Source: an uncultured Succinatimonas sp. (lineage in GTDB: Bacteria; Pseudomonadota; Gammaproteobacteria; Enterobacterales; Succinivibrionaceae). Taken from it: DNA of 17,806 nt. The position numbers and the translations under genes are program-made. Positions 1-7,024 of the stretch are shown here, piece by piece. Location: the NCBI RefSeq assembly GCF_905203285.1, contig NZ_CAJKVK010000039.1:1-17806 (forward strand), written 5' to 3'. The notes beneath the pieces were generated by a model. The model ran no database searches. It was not told the DNA's origin and saw only the letters and a list, made by a program, of their open reading frames with translations. Positions within the stretch are counted from its first letter, which is position 1, and each line of letters begins with the position of its first letter.

Positions 1-59
1 GGTTTTCTATTTACACTGTTTTTCCATTTAACCAAAAGCTCAGTTGCATTTCGTTCCAT
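1..59 (-). CDS. AAA family ATPase (AAA_14/DUF4143-like), N-terminal fragment only
   Basis: Only the first 19 codons lie in the window; the gene runs off its left edge. The reading frame begins at the ATG at 59-57 and gives MERNATELLVKWKNSVNRK followed by a partial proline codon. A good ribosome binding site (AAGGAAAGAG) sits just before it on the minus strand. The pattern of a short charged lead, L-x3-W-K-x-S-x-N-R-K-P is how many ATP-binding proteins of the AAA_14/DUF4143 group begin, immediately before their Walker A loop (GARQVGKT in the family). The Walker A itself would lie outside the window, so the family call rests on this short stretch. The gene is divergent from the PP2C-like gene and shares the repeat-bearing intergenic region with it. 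Confidence 0.55.
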   Translation of the reverse strand, partial: MERNATELLVKWKNSVNRK

Positions 60-88
60 GTCTCTTTCCTTTTTATTTCAAGGTAAAA

Positions 89-195
89 ACACATTTTTCT
101 TAGCATATAAACACAAATTAACACATTTTTCTTAAAATTAAAGTAATTGTTTGCACGTTTTTCTTTATTTTTTTCGTAAAACAACACATTTTTCT
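89..195. repeat. Four phased direct repeats, consensus RCACRTTTTTCT
   Basis: Four copies of a 12-bp motif lie at 89-100, 121-132, 153-164 and 184-195. Three are identical (ACACATTTTTCT) and the third is GCACGTTTTTCT. The start-to-start distances are 32, 32 and 31 bp, close to three helical turns, so all copies face the same side of the DNA. The array fills the gap between two divergent genes, and its last copy ends at the first base of a TATAAT box. This is the arrangement expected of an operator or activator array. The spacers are not conserved and the units are short, so it is not a CRISPR array. Confidence 0.8.
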
Positions 196-200
196 ATAAT
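172..200 (+). promoter_or_regulatory. Candidate promoter of the PP2C-like gene
   Basis: A perfect TATAAT lies at 195-200, with only a poor -35 hexamer (TTTCGT, 172-177) at 17 bp. Predicted transcription start is near 207, leaving a leader of about 45 nt. The weak -35 and the overlap with the fourth 12-bp repeat suggest that a protein binding the repeats controls this promoter. Confidence 0.45.
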
Positions 201-252
201 TCATCGCGATACAATATCGTCACCTAAGATCGCTTCATTTTGAGAAAAAACG

Positions 253-1146
253 ATGTCCTTTGATTTTTCAAAAATTCAGTTATTTAATGAATACACCTTA
301 CCCGCAGACTGCGGTGACATGCAAATAAAAGAGTATTTTCTGTGCGGTAAAAAATCTGCAAAAACCAATGAAGACGGTATTTTCTTAAGCAAAAACTTTG
401 CGGCAATTGTTGACGGCGCGACCGCAAAATCAAAATTTACCCTAAACGGTAAATCTACCGGCAAACTTGCAATGGAGCTTGTTATTAAAGCAATCTCTAA
501 ATTGCCGGAAGACATCTGCATGTCTGATGCCATAGCTAATATAAGTGCTGCGATTTATAGCTTTTACAAAGAAAATAATTTATTGGCGGATCTTAAAAAC
601 AAACCGAATCTGCGTTTTACGGCAAGTGCCGTTATTTACAGCAGAGCCCTCAATGAAATCTGGCAAATAGGCGACTGCCGCTTTTTAGTCGGCAGTACCT
701 ATTCAACCAATGAAAAAGGAATTGATGAAATAATGGCCAAAGCCCGAGCGGCATTTAACGAAACCGCCCTGATTAACGGCGAGATAACTCTTGAAAGTCT
801 AAAGGATCACGATCCGGGACGTGACTTCATCATGCCGTTTCTTACCCGTCAGGCGTTACTGCAAAATTGTCCTTATAAAAATCAGTTTTCCTTTGCCGTG
901 TTTGACGGCTTTACGATCGATCCTAAAAAAGTAATAGTATTTCCGGTTGGAAAGGCAAAAGAGTTTGTTCTCTCCTCTGACGGCTATCCTCAAACATTTA
1001 ACACATTGGAAAAATCGGAACAGTACCTGCATGCAATAATGCAAAAAGACCCGAATTGTATCCGTGAATACAATTGCACCAAAGGTCTTAAAAAAGGCAA
1101 CCGCTCTTTTGATGACAGAGCTTATCTAAAAATAATATTGCCTTAA
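253..1146 (+). CDS. PP2C-like (PPM family) serine/threonine phosphatase
   Basis: This 297-residue cytoplasmic protein has no signal peptide or membrane segment. It shows the ordered metal-binding motifs of PP2C phosphatases: N-E-D at 39-41, A-A-I-V-D-G at 50-55 (D54 and G55 as metal ligands), I-G-D-C-R at 139-143 (family G-D-S-R), L-S-S-D-G at 240-244 and D-D-R-A at 287-290 (family D-D-x-T). Members remove phosphate from Ser/Thr residues with Mn or Mg, often opposing a Hanks-type kinase or acting on a partner protein. No kinase or partner is visible here. The D-D-R-A ending and the Cys in G-D-C-R are unusual, so substrate class and even activity are open. The start has a weak Shine-Dalgarno (GAG at 242-244). 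The gene converges on creD across a shared terminator. Confidence 0.75.
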   Translation: MSFDFSKIQLFNEYTLPADCGDMQIKEYFLCGKKSAKTNEDGIFLSKNFAAIVDGATAKSKFTLNGKSTGKLAMELVIKAISKLPEDICMSDAIANISAAIYSFYKENNLLADLKNKPNLRFTASAVIYSRALNEIWQIGDCRFLVGSTYSTNEKGIDEIMAKARAAFNETALINGEITLESLKDHDPGRDFIMPFLTRQALLQNCPYKNQFSFAVFDGFTIDPKKVIVFPVGKAKEFVLSSDGYPQTFNTLEKSEQYLHAIMQKDPNCIREYNCTKGLKKGNRSFDDRAYLKIILP

Positions 1147-1158
1147 TTTTTAAACTTT

Positions 1159-1193
1159 AAAAAGAAGAGGAATTAACCGCCCTCTTCCTTTTT
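1159..1193. terminator. Bidirectional terminator between PP2C-like gene and creD
   Basis: An A-rich arm with AAGAGG (1159-1170) pairs with CCTCTT and a T-rich arm (1181-1193) around a loop of about ten bases. A-tract and T-tract flank the stem on opposite sides, so it can act in both directions. It lies between the stop codons of the two convergent genes. Confidence 0.75.
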
Positions 1194-1213
1194 GACCACT
1201 AATTTAATCTCAA

Positions 1214-2530
1214 CTAAAGCGTTTTTTCTTCCCCGATATGGCGCGTTATATACATCACGACACATAGCATCAACACTAAAAGACCCGTTCCCAAAAGCAA
1301 AGCATAGGTCTGGGCATTTACTATCGTATACAAAATGATGTACAAAGCGACAAGAACCAAAAAGACGGTTATGCCTTTTTTATAGCTCTTAAATGCGGCT
1401 TTCATGTAAAGGGCAATTAATACACTCATCAAAAAAGCAGCACAGGAGTATGAGAGAGTAAAAGACCAATGCTCGCTTAAACTTAAGAGTACCAGATAAA
1501 ATAAGAGAAGCGCCGCACCTACCGTCACGTACTGCACCAGGGAAATAAGTTTTCCTGACACGAGTTCAAAAGCAAGAATCGTCACAAATGTCATGCCGAT
1601 AAACAACAGCGCGTATTTTGACAAACGTTCGATGAACGTATAGTGCTGACTGCTGTCCTGAATATCAATCATGATGTCATTATTAAAATCAGGAATATCG
1701 TCAAGATAAAGATCCGTATATCCTGACGCGAGACTTGTCAGCATATAGTTTGCAGTAAAAGTCTTATCCTGAACCTCTCTTTTAGAAGGCAAAAAGCGCC
1801 CTTTAAACCCGGGATTTAAATTAAGTCCTTCAACGTTTAACTTCGCAGAATCGGCAAGTGCGCGAAAAGCAAAGCTTAAAGATCCGCGAACGGTATAAGA
1901 ACAATCAAAATGTACTGTCTCCTTTAAATCATCATCAAATTGCGCCATAAAAGAATCAAGATTTGAAAGCTTAATTGCTCCGGGCTTTGCTTTAAGCGAC
2001 TGTCCGTTAACTTCAAGCTTCTGAACTTCCTCGATTCCCGCGGCATCTGACAAAAAGAAATACAATAACGGAATACTATCGACAAGGCACAAACTTTCAA
2101 TCCCTAAAGAGCGTACCGACTCTTTTAATTTTCCTAAATCAAAAGAGCCTTTCATATCAATTTGCGCCCGATACAAAGTTGCGTTGTAAATTCCTCTTTT
2201 TCGTTCCTCGCCTTTTAATTTAGCTGTAACGGCAACGTCTTCCGGCAGTAAAAACAAAGTTACGTCCTGTTTTTGCCAATTCTTGGGATCTGAATCGGTA
2301 AAAACCGTTTTTTGTCCCTTAAACGCCAGCACGGGAGGCGCAATTAACTGCTCATGAGCCCAGGAGTCGGTAATTGAATGTAAAGCACTATCAAGCATCA
2401 TTTGCCTGTCCGACAAGACAAAATCAAAAAACAACTTCGGGATAAGCAACAGCAAACTTAAAACAAAAATAAGCAAAATATGAATACTGATGCTTTTGCC
2501 TAAATTAAAATTTCCTGCTTTGATATCCAT
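1214..2530 (-). CDS. creD: CreD family inner-membrane protein
   Basis: The 438-residue product has the length (E. coli CreD is 450) and layout of CreD. It has one N-terminal membrane segment (about residues 12-38, rich in L/I/F), a periplasmic domain of about 260 residues, then a block of about five membrane helices from residue 305 to the end, finishing with M-Y-I-T-R-H. In E. coli CreD is the most strongly induced target of the CreBC two-component system and affects envelope integrity and colicin E2 tolerance; its biochemical role is unknown. No creA, creB or creC is in the window. An AAGGA site precedes the ATG by about 11 bases. It starts only 61 bp after the stop of the putative effector gene, with no convincing terminator between, so read-through from that unit is likely. 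Confidence 0.85.
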   Translation of the reverse strand: MDIKAGNFNLGKSISIHILLIFVLSLLLLIPKLFFDFVLSDRQMMLDSALHSITDSWAHEQLIAPPVLAFKGQKTVFTDSDPKNWQKQDVTLFLLPEDVAVTAKLKGEERKRGIYNATLYRAQIDMKGSFDLGKLKESVRSLGIESLCLVDSIPLLYFFLSDAAGIEEVQKLEVNGQSLKAKPGAIKLSNLDSFMAQFDDDLKETVHFDCSYTVRGSLSFAFRALADSAKLNVEGLNLNPGFKGRFLPSKREVQDKTFTANYMLTSLASGYTDLYLDDIPDFNNDIMIDIQDSSQHYTFIERLSKYALLFIGMTFVTILAFELVSGKLISLVQYVTVGAALLLFYLVLLSLSEHWSFTLSYSCAAFLMSVLIALYMKAAFKSYKKGITVFLVLVALYIILYTIVNAQTYALLLGTGLLVLMLCVVMYITRHIGEEKTL

Positions 2531-2591
2531 CTTTTTTCATCCTTTTATATTTAAAGGACCCACAGCAAATAGACGAGTCCTAAAAATCTGA

Positions 2592-4208
2592 CTATTCAGA
2601 AGGTGCGGAACTTGCTTGAGGGCGCAAGGATACAGGTCTTATCTCTATAGCCGTTACTGGTGTACTTCCATCCGGCTTGACCAAATAACTGATTGAATAA
2701 GACGTTCTGTTAGGGTCCAAAGTATGCATGGAAACACTGATATCTCCGTTTTCCAAGCGCTTGGCATGAATTGAGGCAGGAGAATGTTCACCGATTACCT
2801 GCTTGGGTGTAAGCACGTTTAATATCGGGCTTACGAATCTTGCCCAAACAATACTTTGCTGCCCCAAGGCTCCTACCAATCTGGCCGCCTGAAGCTCGTT
2901 TCCATTACACAGCTGCAAAGCTTGGGCACAGCATTGAAGTGAAACGGATGATTTTTTCAACCCTTTATAGTTTTCAAAATCATCATCGGACAAAATATAT
3001 TTTTGGGGGTGAGTCAAACTAATCGACTCTGTCGATCCGTCCTTTTTCTCAAAATTAATTGTAGAATCAAATTGCCGGTTGTTTGCATTTCCTTCCGCCC
3101 AGCCGCCGCGACGGGACAAGTCTCGAACCAAACCTGTTTCTGCATCCTGCATGCTTTTAGTAAAATGGGCGACATCAACATGAAGCGGCTTGGAAAAATC
3201 CGCTAAAGTAATAGTATGCTGCCCCTTAAGACAAGATACTGCCACATCAAACTTAAGTCCTCTATCCAAAGCGGAATCTACGGCAGCCACCCCCTTTTCT
3301 TTGCCCTCCTGAGTCAATCCCGAGAATTCAGGGGAAGCAAAAAGCTTAGCACTGATAACAGTGTTTACCAGAGCCTTATTAAAATCATAAGCTCCCATCT
3401 TGTCTAAAGACAAATCATCAGGAAGTTCATTTGTCCCGGATAAGCCTTTCCATACAGCCTCCCGCGTAATTTCACCTCCAGGACCTGCCGCATTTAAAAT
3501 ATCGTTAACATGCGTTTTTGCGTAATTTGCGACAAGACAAACATGTTGCGCAGAGCAAATCTGTTTACCCAATTCATAGCCTATTAAGGGCGGTAAATCA
3601 CTTAGCATATCTTTAACGCTTGCTAAATCAGATGATTGAGGAAACTCTTCTTTACCAATAAATGCCAGCAATTCTGGCAGGTCCTGCTGCGTAACTTCAC
3701 GCAACGCCTTGCATAAACGATCTGCCGTTACAGGATCTTTTAAAGACGAAACCGCTTTTCCCAGATTATGTTCTAAAAAACTTTGCACCGTATCCTTTTC
3801 ACTTTCATTCAAATCACGATGCGCGGTTATTTCCTCAAGCAGTTGATTAACGGCCTCCGGTGCTTGCTGCCCGGCTGCTTTAAGATTATATTCAGCGATA
3901 CGACTCTGTTCACTTGAGCATGCTGCAAGGATATCTTTAACCATAGATCCGGTAAGAGCACGGCCTTGCATTTTAGGCGCTGCCAGCAAATTGGCGGCTA
4001 AATTTCCGATCTCATCACCATACTCACGATTAACGGCAGAAATAAAATCAGACATGGCAGCCATACGCGCATTCTGTCCGGAGAAAAAAGCACCTACTTT
4101 ACCGGTCCCGAACATTTCATTATTTTTGGAAACAAAGCGAACCTCTGAATTCTCATCTGCCAATTGCTTAAAATCATTAACTGAAGGGTAATTACGAATC
4201 TCCGACAT
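2592..4208 (-). CDS. Putative type III secretion effector (novel, no recognised catalytic domain)
   Basis: This 538-residue protein is soluble throughout, with no Sec signal and no membrane helix. I do not recognise a catalytic motif. The N-terminus is polar and Ser/Asn-rich (MSEIRNYPSVNDF), as in many type III substrates. Residues about 48-96 form a helical module (F-I-x-A-V-N-R-E-Y-G-D, then G-R-A-L-T-G-S-M-V-K-D-I-L). From memory it resembles the front part of large candidate effectors in Desulfovibrio and Lawsonia; this is not verified. Residues 100-330 look helical. Residues 330-400 are richer in beta and Gly/Asn, and 420-470 are helical with clustered Cys (C426, C427, C434). A beta-rich tail (480-527) ends in a Pro/Ser/Ala linker. 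The strongest evidence is context: the CesT-like chaperone gene lies 51 bp upstream in the same direction, the standard order for a chaperone and its cargo. AGAGGA sits six bases before the ATG. Confidence 0.6.
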   Translation of the reverse strand: MSEIRNYPSVNDFKQLADENSEVRFVSKNNEMFGTGKVGAFFSGQNARMAAMSDFISAVNREYGDEIGNLAANLLAAPKMQGRALTGSMVKDILAACSSEQSRIAEYNLKAAGQQAPEAVNQLLEEITAHRDLNESEKDTVQSFLEHNLGKAVSSLKDPVTADRLCKALREVTQQDLPELLAFIGKEEFPQSSDLASVKDMLSDLPPLIGYELGKQICSAQHVCLVANYAKTHVNDILNAAGPGGEITREAVWKGLSGTNELPDDLSLDKMGAYDFNKALVNTVISAKLFASPEFSGLTQEGKEKGVAAVDSALDRGLKFDVAVSCLKGQHTITLADFSKPLHVDVAHFTKSMQDAETGLVRDLSRRGGWAEGNANNRQFDSTINFEKKDGSTESISLTHPQKYILSDDDFENYKGLKKSSVSLQCCAQALQLCNGNELQAARLVGALGQQSIVWARFVSPILNVLTPKQVIGEHSPASIHAKRLENGDISVSMHTLDPNRTSYSISYLVKPDGSTPVTAIEIRPVSLRPQASSAPSE

Positions 4209-4259
4209 AAATCATTCCTCTTCCCGCATCTAAAATCATCTTTAAACAATTTACGCAAA

Positions 4260-4724
4260 CTAAACCGACAGCAAAAAGCTTTGTTCGCTTAAATCATCTG
4301 ATTTTTCACTTTGATCGGTCGATATTTCTCCTTGCAAACATCTTTCCTGCCAATACTCAGCTGCTGCAGCAAAATTTTCCACAATGGTAATAAAGCGCTG
4401 AGCGTCAGTTGTTTGCGCATTACATAAATACTGCAAAGCGACCATATCAAGCGGAGTATAAACAGAAAGAGTAGCACCCGCGGTTTTAAACAAGGCATGG
4501 TTTGCCTCTAGAAGCATTTTGTAAAAGGATTCCCTGCCGCTGTCGGGGAGCTTTCCTATAACGGAAAAAATCATAATATTTCCCGACGCCGATAAAAATC
4601 TAAAACCTACGGAAATCTTTCCTATTTCAAGAAGACACTGATTATCTGCAGTTTTGCTTATACCGCTTAAACCAAGATACTTGGCAAGTTCATCCATAAG
4701 ACTGTCAAAAGCCGTTATATCCAT
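4260..4724 (-). CDS. CesT-like type III secretion chaperone (class I)
   Basis: This 154-residue protein has more Asp/Glu than Lys/Arg and so is acidic, as class I chaperones are. It follows the CesT/SycE layout. A first helix (D-I-T-A-F-D-S-L-M-D-E-L-A-K-Y-L-G-L) is followed by strands (C-L-L-E-I, V-G-F-R-F, I-M-I-F-S-V-I-G-K-L-P). Then comes the family core at about 66-100 (Y-K-M-L-L-E-A-N-H-A-L-F, then G-A-T-L-S-V, then M-V-A-L-Q-Y-L) and a last amphipathic helix (F-I-T-I-V-E-N-F-A-A-A-A-E-Y-W). Such proteins act as cytosolic homodimers that bind the N-terminal 50-100 residues of one or a few effectors and deliver them to the secretion ATPase. The last 22 residues form a Ser/Asp/Glu-rich tail. 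AAGAGG precedes the start by six bases. It is first in a unit with the 538-residue candidate cargo. Confidence 0.75.
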   Translation of the reverse strand: MDITAFDSLMDELAKYLGLSGISKTADNQCLLEIGKISVGFRFLSASGNIMIFSVIGKLPDSGRESFYKMLLEANHALFKTAGATLSVYTPLDMVALQYLCNAQTTDAQRFITIVENFAAAAEYWQERCLQGEISTDQSEKSDDLSEQSFLLSV

Positions 4725-4784
4725 TAAAAACCTCTTGTACCGCCAAACTTACCTTAATACAAACGTAAGAAAACACATATGCTT

Positions 4785-4813
4785 TCAATATTTAGTTATA
4801 AGCTATTTATCAA
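4785..4813 (-). promoter_or_regulatory. Candidate sigma70 promoter of the chaperone-effector unit
   Basis: On the minus strand TTGATA (4813-4808) and TATTGA (4790-4785) are separated by 17 bp, about 60 bases before the chaperone start codon. The hexamers are moderate matches in a very AT-rich stretch, so chance occurrence cannot be excluded. Confidence 0.35.
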
Positions 4814-4916
4814 TACAAAGAAAGTCTTATGTTAAAAAATTTTCACTACGCGCAAAAAACATAATATTTAGCGTTTTCATACCAAGTCCTCTTTTTAAAG
4901 CATAACTTCCCGCGGA

Positions 4917-6716
4917 CTACAATTCTATAAACGGCAAAACCGTCGTCAGTTTATTTTTAAGCGCGGCTAATGTTTCAACCGACTGCAGCGGAGTCAACCC
5001 TAAAATTGATGACACCTCATCAAAACGCAGTTTACGTCCTTTTCGCAAAGTTTTATTAAAACTTTCGGCATTACAGGTCTTAAGTAAAATTTTGTCATGC
5101 GCAAAGTTCTCCGGCATCTTTGCCAGCATACTTTCATGCATTATTTCCCTAAGCTGCTTGGCGCTTACGTTAAGACCGTTTCTTTTCAAGAAATAAAGCA
5201 TGCATCGTTCCAAAACAAAAGCGATATGCTTTAACACGAACTGACCTTGAATCTCTTTTATAAATTTATAGGACGATGCGTCATTACTACCGTTTACCGC
5301 ACGGAAAATTTCCTTATCGCGCCATAAAGTTCTTATCTGCCGATACAAATCATGCACCGGATCGCCAAGGGATGTTGCAATAATGTAAAATCCCGCTGTA
5401 ACGCCGCGGTTTCGATAAGCGCTAAAGTCAAGTTCATACTCTGAAATGTCTTCTTTTTTACGGATAAACTGCATCAATCCGTGAGTATTTTCTTCATTCT
5501 CATCAAAAGGTACGGCTTCATAAAGATTTTCTTTCTTACTTACTACCTCGTAAGCTGCTTCCCATTGCTTTGCCAGGCGATCTAAATCGTGAATGCGCTT
5601 GCTGTCTGACCAAATAACGATAAAGCGGCTTTTAACTTTATAAGGCTCGTTTTTACCTAAAACGGATCGACCGCTTAAATTTAAAATAAATTCTTTATAT
5701 TTATACACGCTCTGCCCCTGCTTGTTATATACGCTCATCCATTTGCCGTTTGACAAAATCAGATCCTGCATGCGTCTTGGAAATTTATGCAGATTGCGGA
5801 TAAGAATATAGTTGTATCCTAGTTCGCTTAAGCTTAGAAGCGATCGCTTATTGTTAAGCTCGGTATCGGAAATGACGGTGGCAGTTCCTCCAGTCTCCCT
5901 TAAAAAACTGTATTTTTGTTCAAATCTCTGCAAAAGATCGTAAAGCTCAGCGCGATTTTTCGGCTGTTCCCACAAATTAAAATCAATGGGAATTTTAAAA
6001 CTGTTTAAAAATTGGCTAAAGAGCATCGGTACTTCTTTAAGATTGGAACCTTTGCTTTTATCCTCTTCTAAAAAATAAAACTTGGTTAAATAAAAAGTGT
6101 AATTCTGAGCAGGGTCTTGGGCAAAGCTACGTTTTTCGTTTAATGCATCAATTATTTTGTCTTTATTTTTATACAAAAGCTTAATTGCCGCTTTATAAGA
6201 TCCTTCGTTTACAAATGACAAATCAAAAATATGCTCGGCAAAATCTTCAGGCGCGTCAAACGAACTTGCAGGATTAAAGTTAAGCAAAGCGGCAAAATAA
6301 AAACAAATCAAATCACCGTGGATTTTAAATGCCGGATCGTTACTTTTACGCCCGAGTTTGGAAAACACCGCGTCACAACCTAATATTTCCCAAAATTTAC
6401 GGTATAAAGCCAAAGCGTAATAGTACTGCGGCATGGCAAACGATGAAGTTTTGCTTAAAGAAGCGTCGTCATCCAATTTTGAATGAATTTCCCGCATGAC
6501 CGCAGTCTGCTTTAAAAACTGATCTTTTATGGCTTTAACATCGGCATCAACTGCCTGTAAAAAGGCCTCATCTTTTAATTTTTGGTCACTAAGGACGCCA
6601 TAACTTTTAAGTCCTTGAGTTTTAACTTTTCCGGTTGCTTTATCTCTAAAAGTATTAACGATAGCCCCGTATTTTTTACCTGAAGGAGCGACTGTCACAC
6701 GAAAGCGAATACTCAT
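4917..6716 (-). CDS. IS1634-like (IS4 superfamily) transposase, probably catalytically impaired
   Basis: The 599-residue frame is uninterrupted and has the order of an IS1634-family transposase. An N-terminal domain has V-N-T-F-R-D-K-A-T-G-K and a typical Y-G-x-L linker. A T-K-F-Y-F segment (211-215) matches the family D-x-T-T-x-Y-F block, and V-I-S-D-T-E-L-N-N-K (281-290) matches the A-D-x-G-L-x-S-K block. W-S-D-S-K-R-I-H-D-L-D-R lies at 369-380, G-F-Y-I-I-A-T at 442-448, and L-Y-R-Q...W-R-D-K-E-I-F-R at 457-472 matches the Y-R-x-x-W-x-I-E-x-x-F-R signature. By this alignment D284 is kept, but the first catalytic Asp is Tyr209, the catalytic Glu is Lys468 and the signature Lys is Asn475. Loss of activity is therefore likely, although the frame is intact. 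I found no terminal inverted repeats or target duplication around it. Confidence 0.75.
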   Translation of the reverse strand: MSIRFRVTVAPSGKKYGAIVNTFRDKATGKVKTQGLKSYGVLSDQKLKDEAFLQAVDADVKAIKDQFLKQTAVMREIHSKLDDDASLSKTSSFAMPQYYYALALYRKFWEILGCDAVFSKLGRKSNDPAFKIHGDLICFYFAALLNFNPASSFDAPEDFAEHIFDLSFVNEGSYKAAIKLLYKNKDKIIDALNEKRSFAQDPAQNYTFYLTKFYFLEEDKSKGSNLKEVPMLFSQFLNSFKIPIDFNLWEQPKNRAELYDLLQRFEQKYSFLRETGGTATVISDTELNNKRSLLSLSELGYNYILIRNLHKFPRRMQDLILSNGKWMSVYNKQGQSVYKYKEFILNLSGRSVLGKNEPYKVKSRFIVIWSDSKRIHDLDRLAKQWEAAYEVVSKKENLYEAVPFDENEENTHGLMQFIRKKEDISEYELDFSAYRNRGVTAGFYIIATSLGDPVHDLYRQIRTLWRDKEIFRAVNGSNDASSYKFIKEIQGQFVLKHIAFVLERCMLYFLKRNGLNVSAKQLREIMHESMLAKMPENFAHDKILLKTCNAESFNKTLRKGRKLRFDEVSSILGLTPLQSVETLAALKNKLTTVLPFIEL

Positions 6717-6746
6717 TTTTACAACACCGAGTTAAAAAACAAAAAT

Positions 6747-6765
6747 AATCATCAGGTGATTTTTT
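6747..6765. terminator. Weak bidirectional hairpin in the transposase leader
   Basis: AATCA (6747-6751) and TGATT (6757-6761) enclose TCAGG. The plus strand continues into T6 and the minus strand into ATTTTTGTTTTTT. Five base pairs is short. Such hairpins near transposase starts can block outside transcription, but this is an inference. Confidence 0.35.
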
Positions 6766-6804
6766 GGCCTTTAATATCAATTTATAAATATCGGTTTTTA
6801 TAAA

Positions 6805-6866
6805 TTATACAACTTTTTATACAAAAAATTATACAACAAATTTTTATTTTACAACACTTATACAAC
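6805..6866. repeat. TTATACAAC direct-repeat cluster
   Basis: Copies lie at 6805-6813, 6817-6825 (TTATACAAA), 6829-6837 and 6858-6866, with a partial copy at 6850-6855. The first three are spaced exactly 12 bp. The 9-mer differs from the DnaA box at three positions. A regulator or transposase binding array is possible, but low-complexity AT sequence could also produce it. Confidence 0.55.
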
Positions 6867-7024
6867 AAATTTTCCTCTCTCTTGTTTATCTTTTTCCTTT
6901 AAAAACATGTAATTGATATTTAATATAAATATAACAATATATTTTATATGCGATACATATCACAAAAATTTTTACAACTTTTAGTTATCTTATCGTCACA
7001 ATTTACCGCAGCAGGGGAAGTATC

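Larger units (their letters stand above)
6717..7024. other. AT-rich divergent intergenic region with short repeats and hairpin
   Basis: This 308-bp gap separates the transposase (minus) from pgm (plus) and contains no gene I can support. From left to right it holds three things. The first is a small hairpin (AATCA/TGATT, 6747-6761) with T-tracts on both sides, in the transposase leader. The second is a cluster of TTATACAAC-type repeats (6805-6866). The third is a very AT-rich block with a possible pgm promoter (TTGATA at 6913-6918, poor -10 near 6936-6941). A TTTTTACAAC element also occurs at 6716-6725 and 6969-6978. The pgm ribosome binding site is AGGGGAAG at 7013-7020. Confidence 0.6.

Noticed and set aside
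89..195. Possible CRISPR array
   Set aside because: Repeat units are only 12 bp, the intervening sequence is low-complexity AT and about 20 bp, and no cas genes are present. A phased operator array fits better.
2531..2591. Terminator between the effector and creD
   Set aside because: A partial AGGAC/GTCCT pairing exists, but the loop is long and no clean U-tract follows.
4289..4498. Small hydrophobic ORF inside the chaperone gene on the same strand
   Set aside because: It lies wholly within the chaperone reading frame's span in another frame and has no independent support.
6805..6866. Replication origin with DnaA boxes or iterons
   Set aside because: The 9-mer TTATACAAC differs from TTATCCACA at three positions, no replication gene is nearby, and the repeat count is low.
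4740..7024. Terminal inverted repeats and target duplication of an insertion sequence around the transposase
   Set aside because: I compared the two flanks by eye and found no convincing inverted match; the TTATACAAC repeats occur on one side only.
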